DNA of 64,000 nt from Spirosoma utsteinense. Lineage in GTDB: Bacteria > Bacteroidota > Bacteroidia > Cytophagales > Spirosomataceae. Shown here one piece after another: positions 8,087 through 17,467 of the stretch (its first letter is position 1; every line of letters begins with the position of its first letter). The DNA lies in NCBI RefSeq assembly GCF_014282275.1, contig NZ_VFIA01000013.1, positions 1 through 64,000 on the forward strand. Direction: 5' to 3'. The notes beneath the pieces are model-generated. The model worked only from the letters and a program-made list of their open reading frames with translations, ran no database searches and was not told where the DNA came from. Position numbers and translations under genes: made by a program.

Positions 8087-8509
8087 CTATTTCCGGGCCA
8101 ACGTGATCACGATCGCGCCAATAGCCATCAGCGCAGCGCCCGCAATGACCTGCCAGTTTATTTTCTCCTTCAGAAAGACGACAGACAGGATGATCGTGAA
8201 CACCAGCGATACCTTATCCAGCGACGATGTACGGGAGGCAGCACCCAGTTTCAGGGCATGAAAGGAGAGCAGCGACGATATGCAGGTGATAACGCCCGCG
8301 ATCAGCAGGAACGTCCAGTCGCGCCGTTCAATCGTGGCCAGTTCACCCAGACGCCCCTGCCTGAGTACAACCGACCACGATACAATCAGAATACATACCG
8401 ATTGAATGGCAAAGGCCACCGTCGAATCGACCTGTTTGATACCCGCTTTGGAAAGCGTAACCACCAGCGAAGTGGCCAGAGCGGCCAGCAATGAAAAGAG
8501 AACCCACAT
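8087..8509 (-). CDS. EamA/DMT-type membrane transporter, half-length
   Basis: A 140-residue integral membrane protein with about five hydrophobic helices, the first at residues 1-22 and the last ending LMAIGAIVITLARK. The motif SLDKVSLVFTIILSVVFLKEKI is characteristic of the EamA half-domain, where a Pro or Lys-containing helix precedes the conserved F..E. With a single EamA unit it would need to dimerise, as the small family members do. The substrate is unknown; the family exports metabolites or drugs. It diverges from the alcohol dehydrogenase across about 210 bases. Confidence 0.8.
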   Translation of the reverse strand: MWVLFSLLAALATSLVVTLSKAGIKQVDSTVAFAIQSVCILIVSWSVVLRQGRLGELATIERRDWTFLLIAGVITCISSLLSFHALKLGAASRTSSLDKVSLVFTIILSVVFLKEKINWQVIAGAALMAIGAIVITLARK

Positions 8510-8636
8510 GGGATAAAGACTACGTTCGTGATGTGTTGACTACCAATTGAGCAGCAATCCGATTTAATTACCGATTAAACGGATTCGAGGCCTGCCGTTG
8601 CCTCTCTCCTATTATCCTACTAAATATGTCCGCTAA

Positions 8637-8655
8637 CTTGGTTTAATAAACCAAG
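8637..8655. promoter_or_regulatory. Perfect 9-1-9 palindrome, possible operator
   Basis: Arms CTTGGTTTA and TAAACCAAG flank one base. It lies between the divergent EamA and alcohol dehydrogenase genes, about 70 bases before the dehydrogenase start, where a dimeric regulator could control either side. No cognate regulator is adjacent. Confidence 0.4.
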
Positions 8656-8723
8656 GCCGCTTCATCGCGTTACACCCGGTAGCCGGTTGATCACCTCACC
8701 GGTATTTATATACTCAAGTTATT

Positions 8724-9881
8724 ATGAAAGCAGCAGTCTTCCACAAAGTCGGCGACATCCGGTATGAAACCATGGATGATCCCAAGATCGAGGAGTCACG
8801 GGATGTTGTCCTGCGCGTCACCTCCACCGCCATTTGCGGTTCTGACCTTCATATTTATGACGGTTTTTTACCCCAGCTACGCAACGAAGTACTCGGCCAC
8901 GAATTCATGGGTATCGTTGAAGAGGTTGGTTCAGGCGTAACCAATTTAAAGAAAGGTGACCGGGTAGTCGTTCCCTTCACCGTTGCCTGCGGAAATTGCT
9001 ATTTCTGCCAGCATCACCTGGAGATGCACTGTGAGCACTCCAACCCCGAATTTTACGGGCCGGATGGGGGCCTGCTTTCCGAGAAAGGAGGTGGCCTGTT
9101 TGGTTACTCGGATATATACGGCGGCTACAACGGCGGGCAGGCCGAATACGTCCGGGTACCCTTTGCCGACTATGGTCTGCGTCACGTACCCGAAGAACTC
9201 AAGGATGAACAGGTTCTGTTTTTATCCGACATTTTTCCAACGGGCTGGAGTTCCATTGAATGGGGTGAGTTGAAAGGGGGCGAAACGGTAGCCATTTTTG
9301 GTTCCGGGCCTGTAGGGCTTATGGCTCAGAAATCGGCCTGGATTCAGGGGGCCGGACGCGTTATTGCCATCGACCCGGTGAACTACCGCCTGGAGCGGGC
9401 GCGACGGGTCAATAACGTTGAAACCCTGAACCCGAACGAAGTGGATGTCATCGAAGCCATTCGGAGCATGACCGAAGGACGCGGGGCCGATCTGTGCGTC
9501 GATGCCGTGGGGATGGAAGCCAGCCGGACTATTCTCGACAAAGCCAAAGCCGTTATCAACCTCGAAAAAGGAACGGTCAGTGTGCTGGAACAATGTTTTC
9601 AGGCCGTTCGCCGGGGCGGTATCGTGTCGGTGGTGGGTGTGTACGGCACGCCGTTCGACAACTACCCGGTAGGCCGCATCTTCGATAAAGGCCTCACGGT
9701 TCGTTACGGACAGTCATTCGTTCACAAAAATATTGACCACCTGCTCGATCTGGTCGTGCAGGGGAAGGTCGTTCTTGACGACATCGTATCGCACGTGCTC
9801 CCGCTAACGGAAATTTCACGGGCCTACGACATCTTCAAGAATAAAGAAGATGATTGCACCAAAGTGATTCTGAAACCCTAA
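8724..9881 (+). CDS. Zinc-dependent alcohol dehydrogenase (MDR superfamily)
   Basis: A 385-residue medium-chain dehydrogenase of the formaldehyde dehydrogenase/threonine dehydrogenase-like branch. The catalytic zinc ligands are Cys38 (ICGSD) and His59-Glu60 (GHE). The structural zinc site is Cys89, Cys92, Cys95 and Cys103. The Rossmann motif is IFGSGPVG, and the coenzyme is probably NAD given the Asp in IAIDPVN. Length is typical. The oxidised alcohol or aldehyde cannot be told from sequence. The SDR gene starts 42 bases downstream on the same strand, so the two are likely co-expressed. Confidence 0.9.
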   Translation: MKAAVFHKVGDIRYETMDDPKIEESRDVVLRVTSTAICGSDLHIYDGFLPQLRNEVLGHEFMGIVEEVGSGVTNLKKGDRVVVPFTVACGNCYFCQHHLEMHCEHSNPEFYGPDGGLLSEKGGGLFGYSDIYGGYNGGQAEYVRVPFADYGLRHVPEELKDEQVLFLSDIFPTGWSSIEWGELKGGETVAIFGSGPVGLMAQKSAWIQGAGRVIAIDPVNYRLERARRVNNVETLNPNEVDVIEAIRSMTEGRGADLCVDAVGMEASRTILDKAKAVINLEKGTVSVLEQCFQAVRRGGIVSVVGVYGTPFDNYPVGRIFDKGLTVRYGQSFVHKNIDHLLDLVVQGKVVLDDIVSHVLPLTEISRAYDIFKNKEDDCTKVILKP

Positions 9882-9923
9882 GCTGGGGTACTCACCCCAG
9901 CCATTTACCTTAACAACCCAACT

Positions 9924-10973
9924 ATGGAAACGCAACCTAATGGAAAAACAGTCCTGATTACGGGAGCCAGCAGTGGCATCGGCCGTGAATTGACCCGGCT
10001 TTTTGCCAAAGACGGCTACAGTCTGGTTCTCGTCGGACGTGATGAAGAGACATTGCAGCAGCACGCCAGTAATTTTTATAACCAATATGGTACCCAGACC
10101 ACGATTCTCTCCAAAGACCTCTCGGACCCCAAAGCGCCCGACGAGATCTATGCGGAGACGGCCGAAAAAGGACTCGTCATCGACGTGCTGGTGAACGACG
10201 CCGGTTTTGGTACCTACGGAAAGTTTGCCACTGATACCGACCTACAGACAGAGCTGGATGTGGTGCAGGTCAACGCCGTAGCGCTCATGCACCTGACCAA
10301 ACTATTCGTCAAAGACATGGTGAGCCGTAACGACGGTAAAATCCTGATGCTTGGCTCGGAAGTGTCGGTCATTCCCAACCCGATGATGGCGGTGTATGGA
10401 GCGAGCAAAGCGTTCATCAAATCGTTTTCGGAAGGCATTCGGAATGAGTTGAAAGGTACCAACGTAACCGTGACGGTACTGATGCCGGGCGCCACGAACA
10501 CGAATTTCTTCAAAGTCGCCGGTGCCGCCGATGTAAAAGGCGCTGACCCTAATAAAACAGCCGATCCAGCCGCAGTAGCCAAGGAAGGTTACGAGGCTCT
10601 GATGAGCGGGAAGGACCATGTGGTGGCTGGCTGGATGAACAAAGCACGGGTAGCCATTTCGCACCTCCTGCCCGATCCGCTACTGGCGGCCCAAACCCGC
10701 CGGGACATGACGCCGAAGGAAGAAGCCGACCGTCAGCAAAAGCAGACCATAGCCATTGCCGTAGCAGTCGGTGTAGCCGTCATTGGCGGCATACTGCTCC
10801 TGTCCCGTAGCCGGTCGGCCTATTTACCTATCAGCACGTATGATAAGGTCCGGTATCGGTACAAAGCAGGAAAAGCCAACCGTAAAGCCAACCAGGCACT
10901 GGCCTCGGTAAGCGACTCGGTCAAGGGTGCTTATCATAACGCAAAAACAGCCGTTGAAGAAACACTGGCTTAA
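9924..10973 (+). CDS. SDR oxidoreductase with C-terminal membrane anchor
   Basis: A 349-residue protein. Residues 8-250 form a classical short-chain dehydrogenase with nucleotide motif TGASSGIG, NDAG and the catalytic pair Tyr158/Lys162 in VYGASKAF, followed by MPGATNTNFF. Beyond the usual 250 residues there is a hydrophobic helix at about 273-294 (AIAVAVGVAVIGGILLLS) and a basic tail of 50 residues, so the enzyme is probably tethered to the inner membrane. The substrate is unknown. It follows the alcohol dehydrogenase and the pair ends at a long hairpin. Confidence 0.88.
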   Translation: METQPNGKTVLITGASSGIGRELTRLFAKDGYSLVLVGRDEETLQQHASNFYNQYGTQTTILSKDLSDPKAPDEIYAETAEKGLVIDVLVNDAGFGTYGKFATDTDLQTELDVVQVNAVALMHLTKLFVKDMVSRNDGKILMLGSEVSVIPNPMMAVYGASKAFIKSFSEGIRNELKGTNVTVTVLMPGATNTNFFKVAGAADVKGADPNKTADPAAVAKEGYEALMSGKDHVVAGWMNKARVAISHLLPDPLLAAQTRRDMTPKEEADRQQKQTIAIAVAVGVAVIGGILLLSRSRSAYLPISTYDKVRYRYKAGKANRKANQALASVSDSVKGAYHNAKTAVEETLA

Positions 10974-11001
10974 TTCGCCTATTAGTATAGTAATTAAGAG
11001 T

Positions 11002-11061
11002 AGTAATAATAAAGCCGGATAAATTGGAATACATTCCAATTTATCCGGCTTTATTATTACT
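11002..11061. terminator. 28-bp perfect inverted repeat, terminator of the ADH-SDR unit
   Basis: Arms 11002-11029 and 11034-11061 are perfect complements around the loop TACA. The distal arm contains TTTATTATTA instead of a pure T-run. It starts about 30 bases after the SDR stop. Confidence 0.75.
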
Positions 11062-11326
11062 GAAAGTTGGGCTGTATATAGTTATTCAGCCCAACCCGAA
11101 TAAATAATATGCCCTGAAAGTTTCATTATTTCAAACCTCAGGTAATGGGTGAAGTTGCCATTAATAGCATTGGCTATTTAATTAATGAATAAAATATAAT
11201 GCATTTTGGCGCTAAATTTTTGAAAGAGTTGATTGATAAACGCTCAATTAGAAATTTATCTGTATTAAAAGATAGAATTTATCGTTTAGCTTTGCACTGT
11301 TTTTTACATTAAATTGAAATAAGGTA
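11062..11326. other. A+T-rich upstream region of the AT-hook-like gene
   Basis: About 265 bases, clearly more A+T-rich than average, leading to the gene at 11327. Apart from the promoter element at 11287 I see no gene here. Confidence 0.4.
11287..11294 (+). promoter_or_regulatory. TAnnTTTG-type -7 promoter element
   Basis: TAGCTTTG lies 33 bases before the ATG at 11327 and matches the Bacteroidota -7 consensus. No TTG box was found at the expected upstream distance, so this is a partial match. Confidence 0.4.
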
Positions 11327-11803
11327 ATGAAAGCAACTGCACTCCGTTTTTTTTCTCCAGAAGACAACAGTGAAACGAAAAAGAAAGTTACGCCTAAATC
11401 AGTGACGCTCACAGGCTATGTGTCTGCTGCCGGGAAGTTAGTATTTCCGGATAAAGTAGTAAGCCAGCTGAGTATCAATCCTGAGACAACCCGTTTCAAA
11501 ATCGGCGTTCAGGAAGGCAAGCGTAAGATCAAATCCCTGTACATCGTTGCTGCCGACGACAATTCGTCGGACTCATTTGAAATGACGAAAGCAGCCAAAG
11601 GATACACGATTTCACTCGCGTTGATCCTGCAGAAAAGCGGTATCGATTACGCATCGACTAAATATACATTTACTATTAAAGAGTTTACGTACGAGGACGG
11701 TGTATCGGGCTACGAATTACAGTTAGGTGATACAGCGCCCAAGCCTGCCTATACAGGAAAACCACGTGGTCGCAAGCCAAAAAACAGCGAAGTCAACGCC
11801 TAA
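11327..11803 (+). CDS. Hypothetical protein with C-terminal AT-hook-like motif
   Basis: A 158-residue protein that I do not recognise as a whole. The N-terminal part is Lys/Thr-rich; residues about 25-135 appear to be beta-rich (SVTLTGYVSAAGKLVFPD, then YTFTIKEFTYEDG). The C-terminus ends in GKPRGRKPK, close to an AT-hook (core RGRP), which would bind the minor groove of A+T-rich DNA. It may be a DNA-associated protein; its own upstream region is A+T-rich, so autoregulation is possible but speculative. It is followed by an XRE regulator about 130 bases downstream. Confidence 0.65.
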   Translation: MKATALRFFSPEDNSETKKKVTPKSVTLTGYVSAAGKLVFPDKVVSQLSINPETTRFKIGVQEGKRKIKSLYIVAADDNSSDSFEMTKAAKGYTISLALILQKSGIDYASTKYTFTIKEFTYEDGVSGYELQLGDTAPKPAYTGKPRGRKPKNSEVNA

Positions 11804-11933
11804 TATACAGTATGTCGTTAAGGGCTCCCAGCCGGTAAACGTATTATTCGGCGTCAAAGAAAATGACTAGACTGAAACGCTGAATTTAAATTTGAACTAG
11901 TCAACTGTACGCTGTTCTAGAACCCTACGTCAT

Positions 11934-13418
11934 TTGAATTTACCCGCCGATCATATTCGCTTGCTGTTTGGGTTGAAACTTCGGCAGCTCCGACTCGATA
12001 AAGGATTATCCGTTAGTGAACTTGCCCAGCAATCGGGCTTGTCCATTTCTTACGTTACCGAGATTGAGAAAGGGCGCAAATACCCCAAAGCCGATAAAAT
12101 ATCGGCTTTGGCTAATGCTATGCAGGTCGATTACGATTCGCTGGTATCCTTAAAACTGAGCAAGAAACTAGAGCCTATTTCAGACTTTTTACGCTCTAAA
12201 TTCCTGACCGAGATCCCTCTCGAACTTTTTGGTATCGACCCCTCGGATTTACTCGAACTACTCGTTGAGGCACCCGCCAAAGTTAGCGCCATGCTCCGTA
12301 CGTTTATGGACATTGCCCTGACCTATAACATGAGTGTCGAGCGATTATACCTGACGATGTTGCGGTCCTATCAGGAAATGCATGACAACCATTTTCCGGA
12401 TATCGAAGCGAATGCCGACCGGTTTCTGGGCGAGTTTGCCGTACAGGGAGGAGTTGTCGATGAAAATCTGCTGACCAACCTGCTGAAGACGCGCTACGAT
12501 GTTCATATCGAGTCGTTCGACCCGTTGACTCAACCGGAACTGACGGCGCTACGGTCGGTTTACCGCCCTGCCAGGAAGACGCTGCACCTGAACGCCGGTC
12601 TGTCGGTAGAACAGCGGGCATTTATTCTGGCACGGGAGGTAGGTTTCCAGTTCATGTCCCTCAAAAGCCGGCCTTATACCTATTCATGGGTAGAAGCGGA
12701 TTCGTTCGAGCAGATCCTCAACAATTACAAAGCATCTTATTTTGCCGGGGCTATCCTGATCCGGCGTGATAAGCTGGTTGATAAACTGACGGACCTGTTC
12801 GCCCGGGAAACCTGGAACAACGATGCGTTTCTGGAACTGATCCACGAATTCGGGGCTACCCCGGAGCGTTTCTTTTACCGGCTGAGCAACGTGCTGCCCA
12901 GTTATTTCGGCATCGATCAGTTGTTCTTCTATCGGTTCAATCACACCGCCGGACAAACCACTTTTCAGCTGACAAAGGAGATGCACTTGTCGCGTCAGCA
13001 GGGGCCACGCGGTATGGTCGATGAGCATTACTGCCGCCGTTGGATTGCGCTCACCATATTACAGGAACTTCAGTTCCTGCAACAGAACAAAGGGTTCGAC
13101 GGCACCCTCTGCCGGGCGCAGCTTTCCGAATACGCCGACTCGGGACACCAGTATCTGATTATTTCGGTTGCCCATCCGTTTCAGGCAGCTACTCAGCAGA
13201 ACATGAGCGTGTCGATGTGTTTCGCCGTTAACGACGCCCTCAAGAGTAAAATGAAGTTTTTGACCCATGTTCCCAACGCTGTCCCGTTCCGGGTCGTAAA
13301 CGAAGCCTGCGAACGCTGCGGCATTTTCGACTGCCGCGAACGGGTTGCGGCCCCTGCCGTACTGCAAAAGAAACGTCAGTTTGCAGGCATGAAACAGGCG
13401 ATGGAAAAGCTGAAGTAA
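11934..13418 (+). CDS. XRE-family regulator with degenerate ImmA/IrrE-like domain
   Basis: A 494-residue regulator. Residues 10-65 are a Cro/CI helix-turn-helix (SVSELAQQSGLSISYVTEIE). The remainder resembles the ScfR/RamB-type regulators of acyl-CoA metabolism, in which an ImmA/IrrE-related domain is followed by a C-terminal Cys-containing segment (here ERCGIFDCRER). At the expected metalloprotease helix the sequence is ILAREVGFQFM, so both His of HExxH are lost and the domain should be a ligand sensor, not a protease. The only plausible start is TTG at 11934, because an in-frame stop lies just upstream and no ATG occurs before the HTH. It is convergent with aconitase; a role in carbon metabolism control is only suggested by family. 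Confidence 0.8.
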   Translation: MNLPADHIRLLFGLKLRQLRLDKGLSVSELAQQSGLSISYVTEIEKGRKYPKADKISALANAMQVDYDSLVSLKLSKKLEPISDFLRSKFLTEIPLELFGIDPSDLLELLVEAPAKVSAMLRTFMDIALTYNMSVERLYLTMLRSYQEMHDNHFPDIEANADRFLGEFAVQGGVVDENLLTNLLKTRYDVHIESFDPLTQPELTALRSVYRPARKTLHLNAGLSVEQRAFILAREVGFQFMSLKSRPYTYSWVEADSFEQILNNYKASYFAGAILIRRDKLVDKLTDLFARETWNNDAFLELIHEFGATPERFFYRLSNVLPSYFGIDQLFFYRFNHTAGQTTFQLTKEMHLSRQQGPRGMVDEHYCRRWIALTILQELQFLQQNKGFDGTLCRAQLSEYADSGHQYLIISVAHPFQAATQQNMSVSMCFAVNDALKSKMKFLTHVPNAVPFRVVNEACERCGIFDCRERVAAPAVLQKKRQFAGMKQAMEKLK

Positions 13419-13432
13419 GTTTTGCCGGTACT

Positions 13433-13478
13433 AAAAAAGCGAATGCCATTACTGTCGGGTAATGGCATTCGCTTATTT
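13433..13478. terminator. Bidirectional terminator between the XRE regulator and aconitase
   Basis: Arms 13437-13452 and 13459-13474 form a perfect 16-bp stem with a six-base loop. On the minus strand it is followed by six T, which suits acn; on the plus strand by TATTTAG. Confidence 0.8.
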
Positions 13479-13484
13479 AGTACT

Positions 13485-13537
13485 GTACTGCGGACTTCAG
13501 TCCGTTCGTGTAAACAGCGGACTGAAGTCTGCGGTAC
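13485..13537. repeat. REP-like imperfect inverted repeat
   Basis: Arms 13485-13504 and 13518-13537 pair over 20 positions with two G-U pairs around a 13-base loop. Each arm is itself nearly palindromic around CTTCAG/CTGAAG. This is the build of repetitive extragenic palindromes; only one copy is present here. Confidence 0.5.
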
Positions 13538-13545
13538 GTAAACCG

Positions 13546-15813
13546 TTACGCGTTCTGTTTCATCCGGATGATGTTCAGCGCGGCACCCGCTTTGAACCAC
13601 TCGATCTGGCCTTCGTTATAGGTGTGGTTCACCATGAACTCGTCCACCGAGCCATCGGCATGAGTCAGCACGATTTCGAGCGGACGACCGGGGGCAAACT
13701 CGGTCAGGCCGTTGATCTCGATCGTGTCGTCTTCCTGCACCTTGTCGTAATCGGCGGGGTTCGCGAACGTCAGCGCCAGCATTCCCTGCTTTTTCAGGTT
13801 GGTCTCGTGAATACGGGCAAATGACCGAACCAGAATAGCCCGAACGCCAAGGAAGCGGGGTTCCATAGCCGCGTGTTCGCGGGAGGAGCCCTCACCGTAG
13901 TTTTCGTCACCTACCACGATCGAACCGACACCAGCCGCTTTGTATGCCCGCTGTACGGCTGGTACTTCGCCGTATTCGCCGGTCAGCTGATTTTTTACGC
14001 TGTTGGTTTTCTCCGTGTAGTAGTTGACCGCACCAATCAGCATATTGTTCGAGATGTTATCCAGGTGACCGCGGTATTTCAACCACGGGCCAGCCATCGA
14101 AATATGGTCGGTCGTACACTTGCCTTTCGCTTTGATCAGCAGTTTCAGGCCGCTCAGGTCTGTACCTTCCCAGGCTTGGAAAGGAGCCAGCAGTTGCAGC
14201 CGGTCGGATGTGGGCGATACCAGCACGTTCACGCCGGAACCATCTTCGGCCGGGGCCTGATAACCCGCGTCGTCAACAGCGTAGCCGTTTACAGGCTGCT
14301 CGATACCCATAGGCTCGTCGAGTTTTACCTGCTCACCCGCTTCGTTAGTCAGCGTGTCGGTCATTGGGTTGAAGGTCAGGTCACCGGCAATGGCGAAAGC
14401 CGTCACGATCTCGGGCGAGGCCACGAAGGCGTGTGTACTGGCGTTCCCGTCGTTGCGCTTGGCGAAGTTCCGGTTGAAGGACGTAATGATGGAGTTTTTC
14501 CGGCTTGGGTCATCCATATGGCGCGCCCACTGCCCGATGCAGGGACCGCAGGCATTGGCCAGCACAACTCCGCCCATTTCTTCGAACGTATCCAGCAGGC
14601 CATCCCGCTCTGCTGTAAAACGAACCAGTTCCGAACCGGGGGTGATGGTAAACTCGGCCTTCACTTTCAGACCTTTGCTGGTTGCCTGGGCAGCAATGGA
14701 AGCCGAGCGGGTCATGTCTTCGTAGCTGGAGTTGGTGCAGGAGCCGATCAGACCGACTTCCAGTTTCTCAGGCCAGTTATTGTCACGAACGGCTTTGGCG
14801 AAGTTCGACAGCGGCCAGGCCAGATCGGGGGTGAAAGGACCGTTGATGTGCGGCTCCAGCGTGTTCAGATCAATTTCGATCAGCTGATCGTAGTACGTAG
14901 CCGGATCGGCATAGACGCCTTCGTCCGAGCGCAGATCGGCTTTCACCGCATCGGCTGCGTCAGCGATCTCGGCCCGGCCGGTTGCCCGCAGGTAATCTGA
15001 CATCTTCTCGTCATAGCCGAAGATCGACGTCGTCGCGCCTATTTCAGCGCCCATGTTACAGATCGTGCCTTTACCGGCTGCCGACAGGCTTTCGGCTCCT
15101 TCGCCAAAATATTCGACGATGCAGCCCGTACCGCCTTTTACGGTCAGGATACCGGCCACGCGAAGAATAACGTCTTTGGCCGAAGCCCAGCCGCTGAGTT
15201 TACCCGTCAGTTTCACGCCGATAAGTTTCGGCATTTTCAATTCCCAGGCCAATCCTGCCATTACGTCGCAGGCATCGGCACCGCCAACGCCAATCGCGAT
15301 CATACCCAGGCCACCGGCCATCGGCGTGTGCGAATCGGTACCGATCATCATGCCACCCGGAAACGCGTAGTTTTCCAGAACGACCTGGTGAATGATACCG
15401 GCACCGGGTTTCCAGAAACCAATACCGTATTTATCAGAAACCGACGCCAGAAAGTCGTAAACCTCTTTGTTTTTGTTTTTGGCAATGTCCAAATCGGCAA
15501 CCGCCCCGACTTCGGCCTGAATCAGGTGGTCGCAGTGAACGGTAGACGGAACAGCGACCTGCGGCCGACCTGCCTGCATGAACTGCAACAGGGCCATTTG
15601 AGCCGTTGCATCCTGCATGGCCACGCGGTCTGGGGCGAAGTCGACATACGCTTTTCCCCGCTCAAAGGACTGCGTGGTAGCGCCCGCGAAAAGGTGACTG
15701 TATAAAATCTTTTCCGATAAGGTGAGGGGTTTGCCCACTGCCTGACGGGCTGCTTCGACGCGTTCGCCAAGGTTGGCGTATACGCGCTGAATCATTTCTA
15801 AGTCAAAAGCCAT
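13546..15813 (-). CDS. acn: Aconitate hydratase
   Basis: A 755-residue enzyme of the mitochondrial-type aconitase family that isomerises citrate and isocitrate in the TCA cycle. The [4Fe-4S] ligands are Cys in GSCTNSS (about residue 358) and the pair in [10 protein letters not shown] (about 421 and 424). IGTDSHT near the N-terminus, SFNRNF in the middle and [14 protein letters not shown] in the C-terminal swivel domain are family signatures. Length is typical. It is transcribed alone, leftward into a strong shared terminator. A long forward frame across it is a codon-composition shadow. Confidence 0.97.
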   Translation of the reverse strand: MAFDLEMIQRVYANLGERVEAARQAVGKPLTLSEKILYSHLFAGATTQSFERGKAYVDFAPDRVAMQDATAQMALLQFMQAGRPQVAVPSTVHCDHLIQAEVGAVADLDIAKNKNKEVYDFLASVSDKYGIGFWKPGAGIIHQVVLENYAFPGGMMIGTDSHTPMAGGLGMIAIGVGGADACDVMAGLAWELKMPKLIGVKLTGKLSGWASAKDVILRVAGILTVKGGTGCIVEYFGEGAESLSAAGKGTICNMGAEIGATTSIFGYDEKMSDYLRATGRAEIADAADAVKADLRSDEGVYADPATYYDQLIEIDLNTLEPHINGPFTPDLAWPLSNFAKAVRDNNWPEKLEVGLIGSCTNSSYEDMTRSASIAAQATSKGLKVKAEFTITPGSELVRFTAERDGLLDTFEEMGGVVLANACGPCIGQWARHMDDPSRKNSIITSFNRNFAKRNDGNASTHAFVASPEIVTAFAIAGDLTFNPMTDTLTNEAGEQVKLDEPMGIEQPVNGYAVDDAGYQAPAEDGSGVNVLVSPTSDRLQLLAPFQAWEGTDLSGLKLLIKAKGKCTTDHISMAGPWLKYRGHLDNISNNMLIGAVNYYTEKTNSVKNQLTGEYGEVPAVQRAYKAAGVGSIVVGDENYGEGSSREHAAMEPRFLGVRAILVRSFARIHETNLKKQGMLALTFANPADYDKVQEDDTIEINGLTEFAPGRPLEIVLTHADGSVDEFMVNHTYNEGQIEWFKAGAALNIIRMKQNA

Positions 15814-16073
15814 AATAAAAAGAGATAACGGTTACTGAACAAGGGTATATATATAAACAACCACCGAAATACAGGAATGGATTCCCGTTCACGGCTCAAA
15901 AGTAAAGGTTTCTAGATCGTTTTGGAAATCCTGCTGAGTATGAGCCAAAAACAGGGTAATACAGGACTTCTGAAAGGCCCACTGGCTCTTATTCGCTATT
16001 TTTTGTACAACAAAAACGCGTTTGGATCATTATAGGATCATAACCGCATCAACATAAGACCTATTCTAACTGT

Positions 16074-16081
16074 TAGTTTTG
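16074..16081 (+). promoter_or_regulatory. TAnnTTTG-type -7 element upstream of the CHRD gene
   Basis: TAGTTTTG lies 29 bases before the ATG at 16111. No good TTG box was found at the usual upstream distance. Confidence 0.35.
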
Positions 16082-16110
16082 AGATTTGTTGATGCATAGA
16101 CTCCAACTTT

Positions 16111-16563
16111 ATGATTAAGAAAAATGCACTGCTTTCTGTAGCAGCTTTACTGGTTATGGGCCTGACCCTAACGTCTTGCAGCGAGGATGACGACACGAAC
16201 CCGGTTGTGGTTGCCCCCGATCAGTACACGGCCACCATCGATGGGAAAAGCGAAAAGCCAACCTCAACAACATCGACAGCCATCGGTGCTTTTAACGGCA
16301 AACTGGACGAAACGACCCGGACGTTGAGCTATACGGTAACCTATTCGGGTATGACCCCAACAGCGGGCCACCTGCACCGGATTTCCCGTCCTGACAATAC
16401 TGGGGATCCGGAAATTTTTTTCCCAAGCCTGACTTCGCCCATTACCGGTTCGACAACGCTGACCCAGGCGAAAATGGATAGCCTGAAAAGCGGTTTCTAC
16501 TATGCGAACCTGCACTCGGCTGCTTACTCGAACGGCGAGATTCGGGGTGATATCAAGAAGTAA
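16111..16563 (+). CDS. CHRD-domain lipoprotein
   Basis: A 150-residue exported lipoprotein with a signal peptide ending in LTLTSC, giving an acylated Cys at about residue 23. The mature part is one CHRD domain: YTATIDGKSEKP at the start, TYSGMTPTAGHLH in the middle and FYYANLHSAAYSNGEIRGDI at the end, the most conserved part of the fold. CHRD domains occur in chordin and in many bacterial surface proteins with no settled function. A terminator follows, then a fragment of a second CHRD gene. Confidence 0.88.
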   Translation: MIKKNALLSVAALLVMGLTLTSCSEDDDTNPVVVAPDQYTATIDGKSEKPTSTTSTAIGAFNGKLDETTRTLSYTVTYSGMTPTAGHLHRISRPDNTGDPEIFFPSLTSPITGSTTLTQAKMDSLKSGFYYANLHSAAYSNGEIRGDIKK

Positions 16564-16588
16564 TTCACTTCATTAGTGCCCTACCCTC

Positions 16589-16627
16589 AACAGGCGGTTT
16601 TCATCTACGGAGGAAGCCGCCTGTTTG
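16589..16627 (+). terminator. Terminator of the CHRD lipoprotein gene
   Basis: AACAGGCGG at 16589 pairs with CCGCCTGTT at 16617 across a 19-base internal loop, then TTGCTT. The stem is good and the T-run weak. Confidence 0.5.
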
Positions 16628-16634
16628 CTTATAT

Positions 16635-16709
16635 CATGGACCATACTATACGAACCTTATTAACGACGCAACTTATAAAGGCCGTATTCGAGGGGACATG
16701 CAGCCATGA
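16635..16709 (+). pseudogene. Remnant of a second CHRD gene (3' end only)
   Basis: The frame ending at TGA 16707-16709 reads GPYYTNLINDATYKGRIRGD plus MQP. This lines up with the last residues of the adjacent CHRD lipoprotein (FYYANLHSAAYSNGEIRGDI). No start or upstream CHRD sequence is present; the terminator of the intact gene lies directly before it. It looks like the decayed tail of a tandem duplicate, or a fusion point after a deletion. Confidence 0.65.
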
Positions 16710-16736
16710 ACCGAACCATCGTGTTGATTATGATAA

Positions 16737-16767
16737 AAAAAACTGACCCAAACCAGGTCAGTTTTTT
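16737..16767 (+). terminator. Terminator after the CHRD remnant
   Basis: A perfect 12-bp stem, 16737-16748 with 16756-16767, a 7-base loop and six T in the distal arm. It probably belonged to the decayed CHRD copy. Confidence 0.75.
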
Positions 16768-17467
16768 AATGCACTTTGATTTGCACCATTATAAAGCACG
16801 GGATTGAGTCCTGCTTTATGACTTTTACCACCTGATTTATAGTGGTTATTTCGGCACTCAGCCGGTAAATGCCTGCTGTTGGGCTTGCTTTCACCTTCAT
16901 CTGCCCAATGGCCCTAGACCAGTCGAGGGTTGGAGTAGTATTATCAGCCTGGTATTGACCTCATTGCATGGGAATAGGAGAAATTTGTAGTATGGGCTCG
17001 CACTATGATCGCTATAAGCCTGGTTCAATACCTGGAACCTGTTCAAATCATTTTGTTTATTGACCGATAAAAATATAATGTTTAACTAATCAATGCAACC
17101 GATTGCAGATTAAAATTATAGTTTTGCGCTGTAGTTCCATTTCTTTGTCGTTCCCATCTGATTTTGCTCAGATCCTCCTGACCCGGGTGTGCTCTATGCG
17201 GTTGGTCGTTCTATCCTTTCAAGCCAACAAGTATACCGATACGGCTGTCTGTATTTCGATTCCAAGCTTTGACAATATTGAAAAACATTGGTGCCTCCTA
17301 ACGGGTTATGCCCCCTCTTTCCGGGTTGCCGTAGCTGCTTAAAAAGTCCATAAAATCGGTCATTATTAGCGGTTTTACGGTTTTCTGCCGAACGTTGACA
17401 CGTCACTTGCTGTTATAAATATGTACTCAATATCCTGCTTTCGTTTCATCGTACTTACCCTGGCGGT
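16768..17467. other. Intergenic region without recognised gene
   Basis: About 700 bases before the topA promoter. Frames of 70-79 residues exist on both strands near 17100-17400, overlapping each other, with no recognisable domain, weak starts (TTG on the plus strand) and no ribosome site. I treat them as chance. This could be decayed coding sequence, given the CHRD remnant at its left edge. Confidence 0.4.

Noticed and set aside
13873-15000. Forward ORF of 375 codons across aconitase
   Set aside because: It is antisense to a clear aconitase with full motifs; the open frame is an effect of codon composition.
17035-17060. tRNA-like T-loop sequence (GTTCAAATC)
   Set aside because: No acceptor stem, D-arm or anticodon arm can be built around it.
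17103-17406. Small overlapping ORFs on both strands upstream of topA
   Set aside because: They overlap each other, use weak starts and resemble nothing; chance or relic sequence is more likely.
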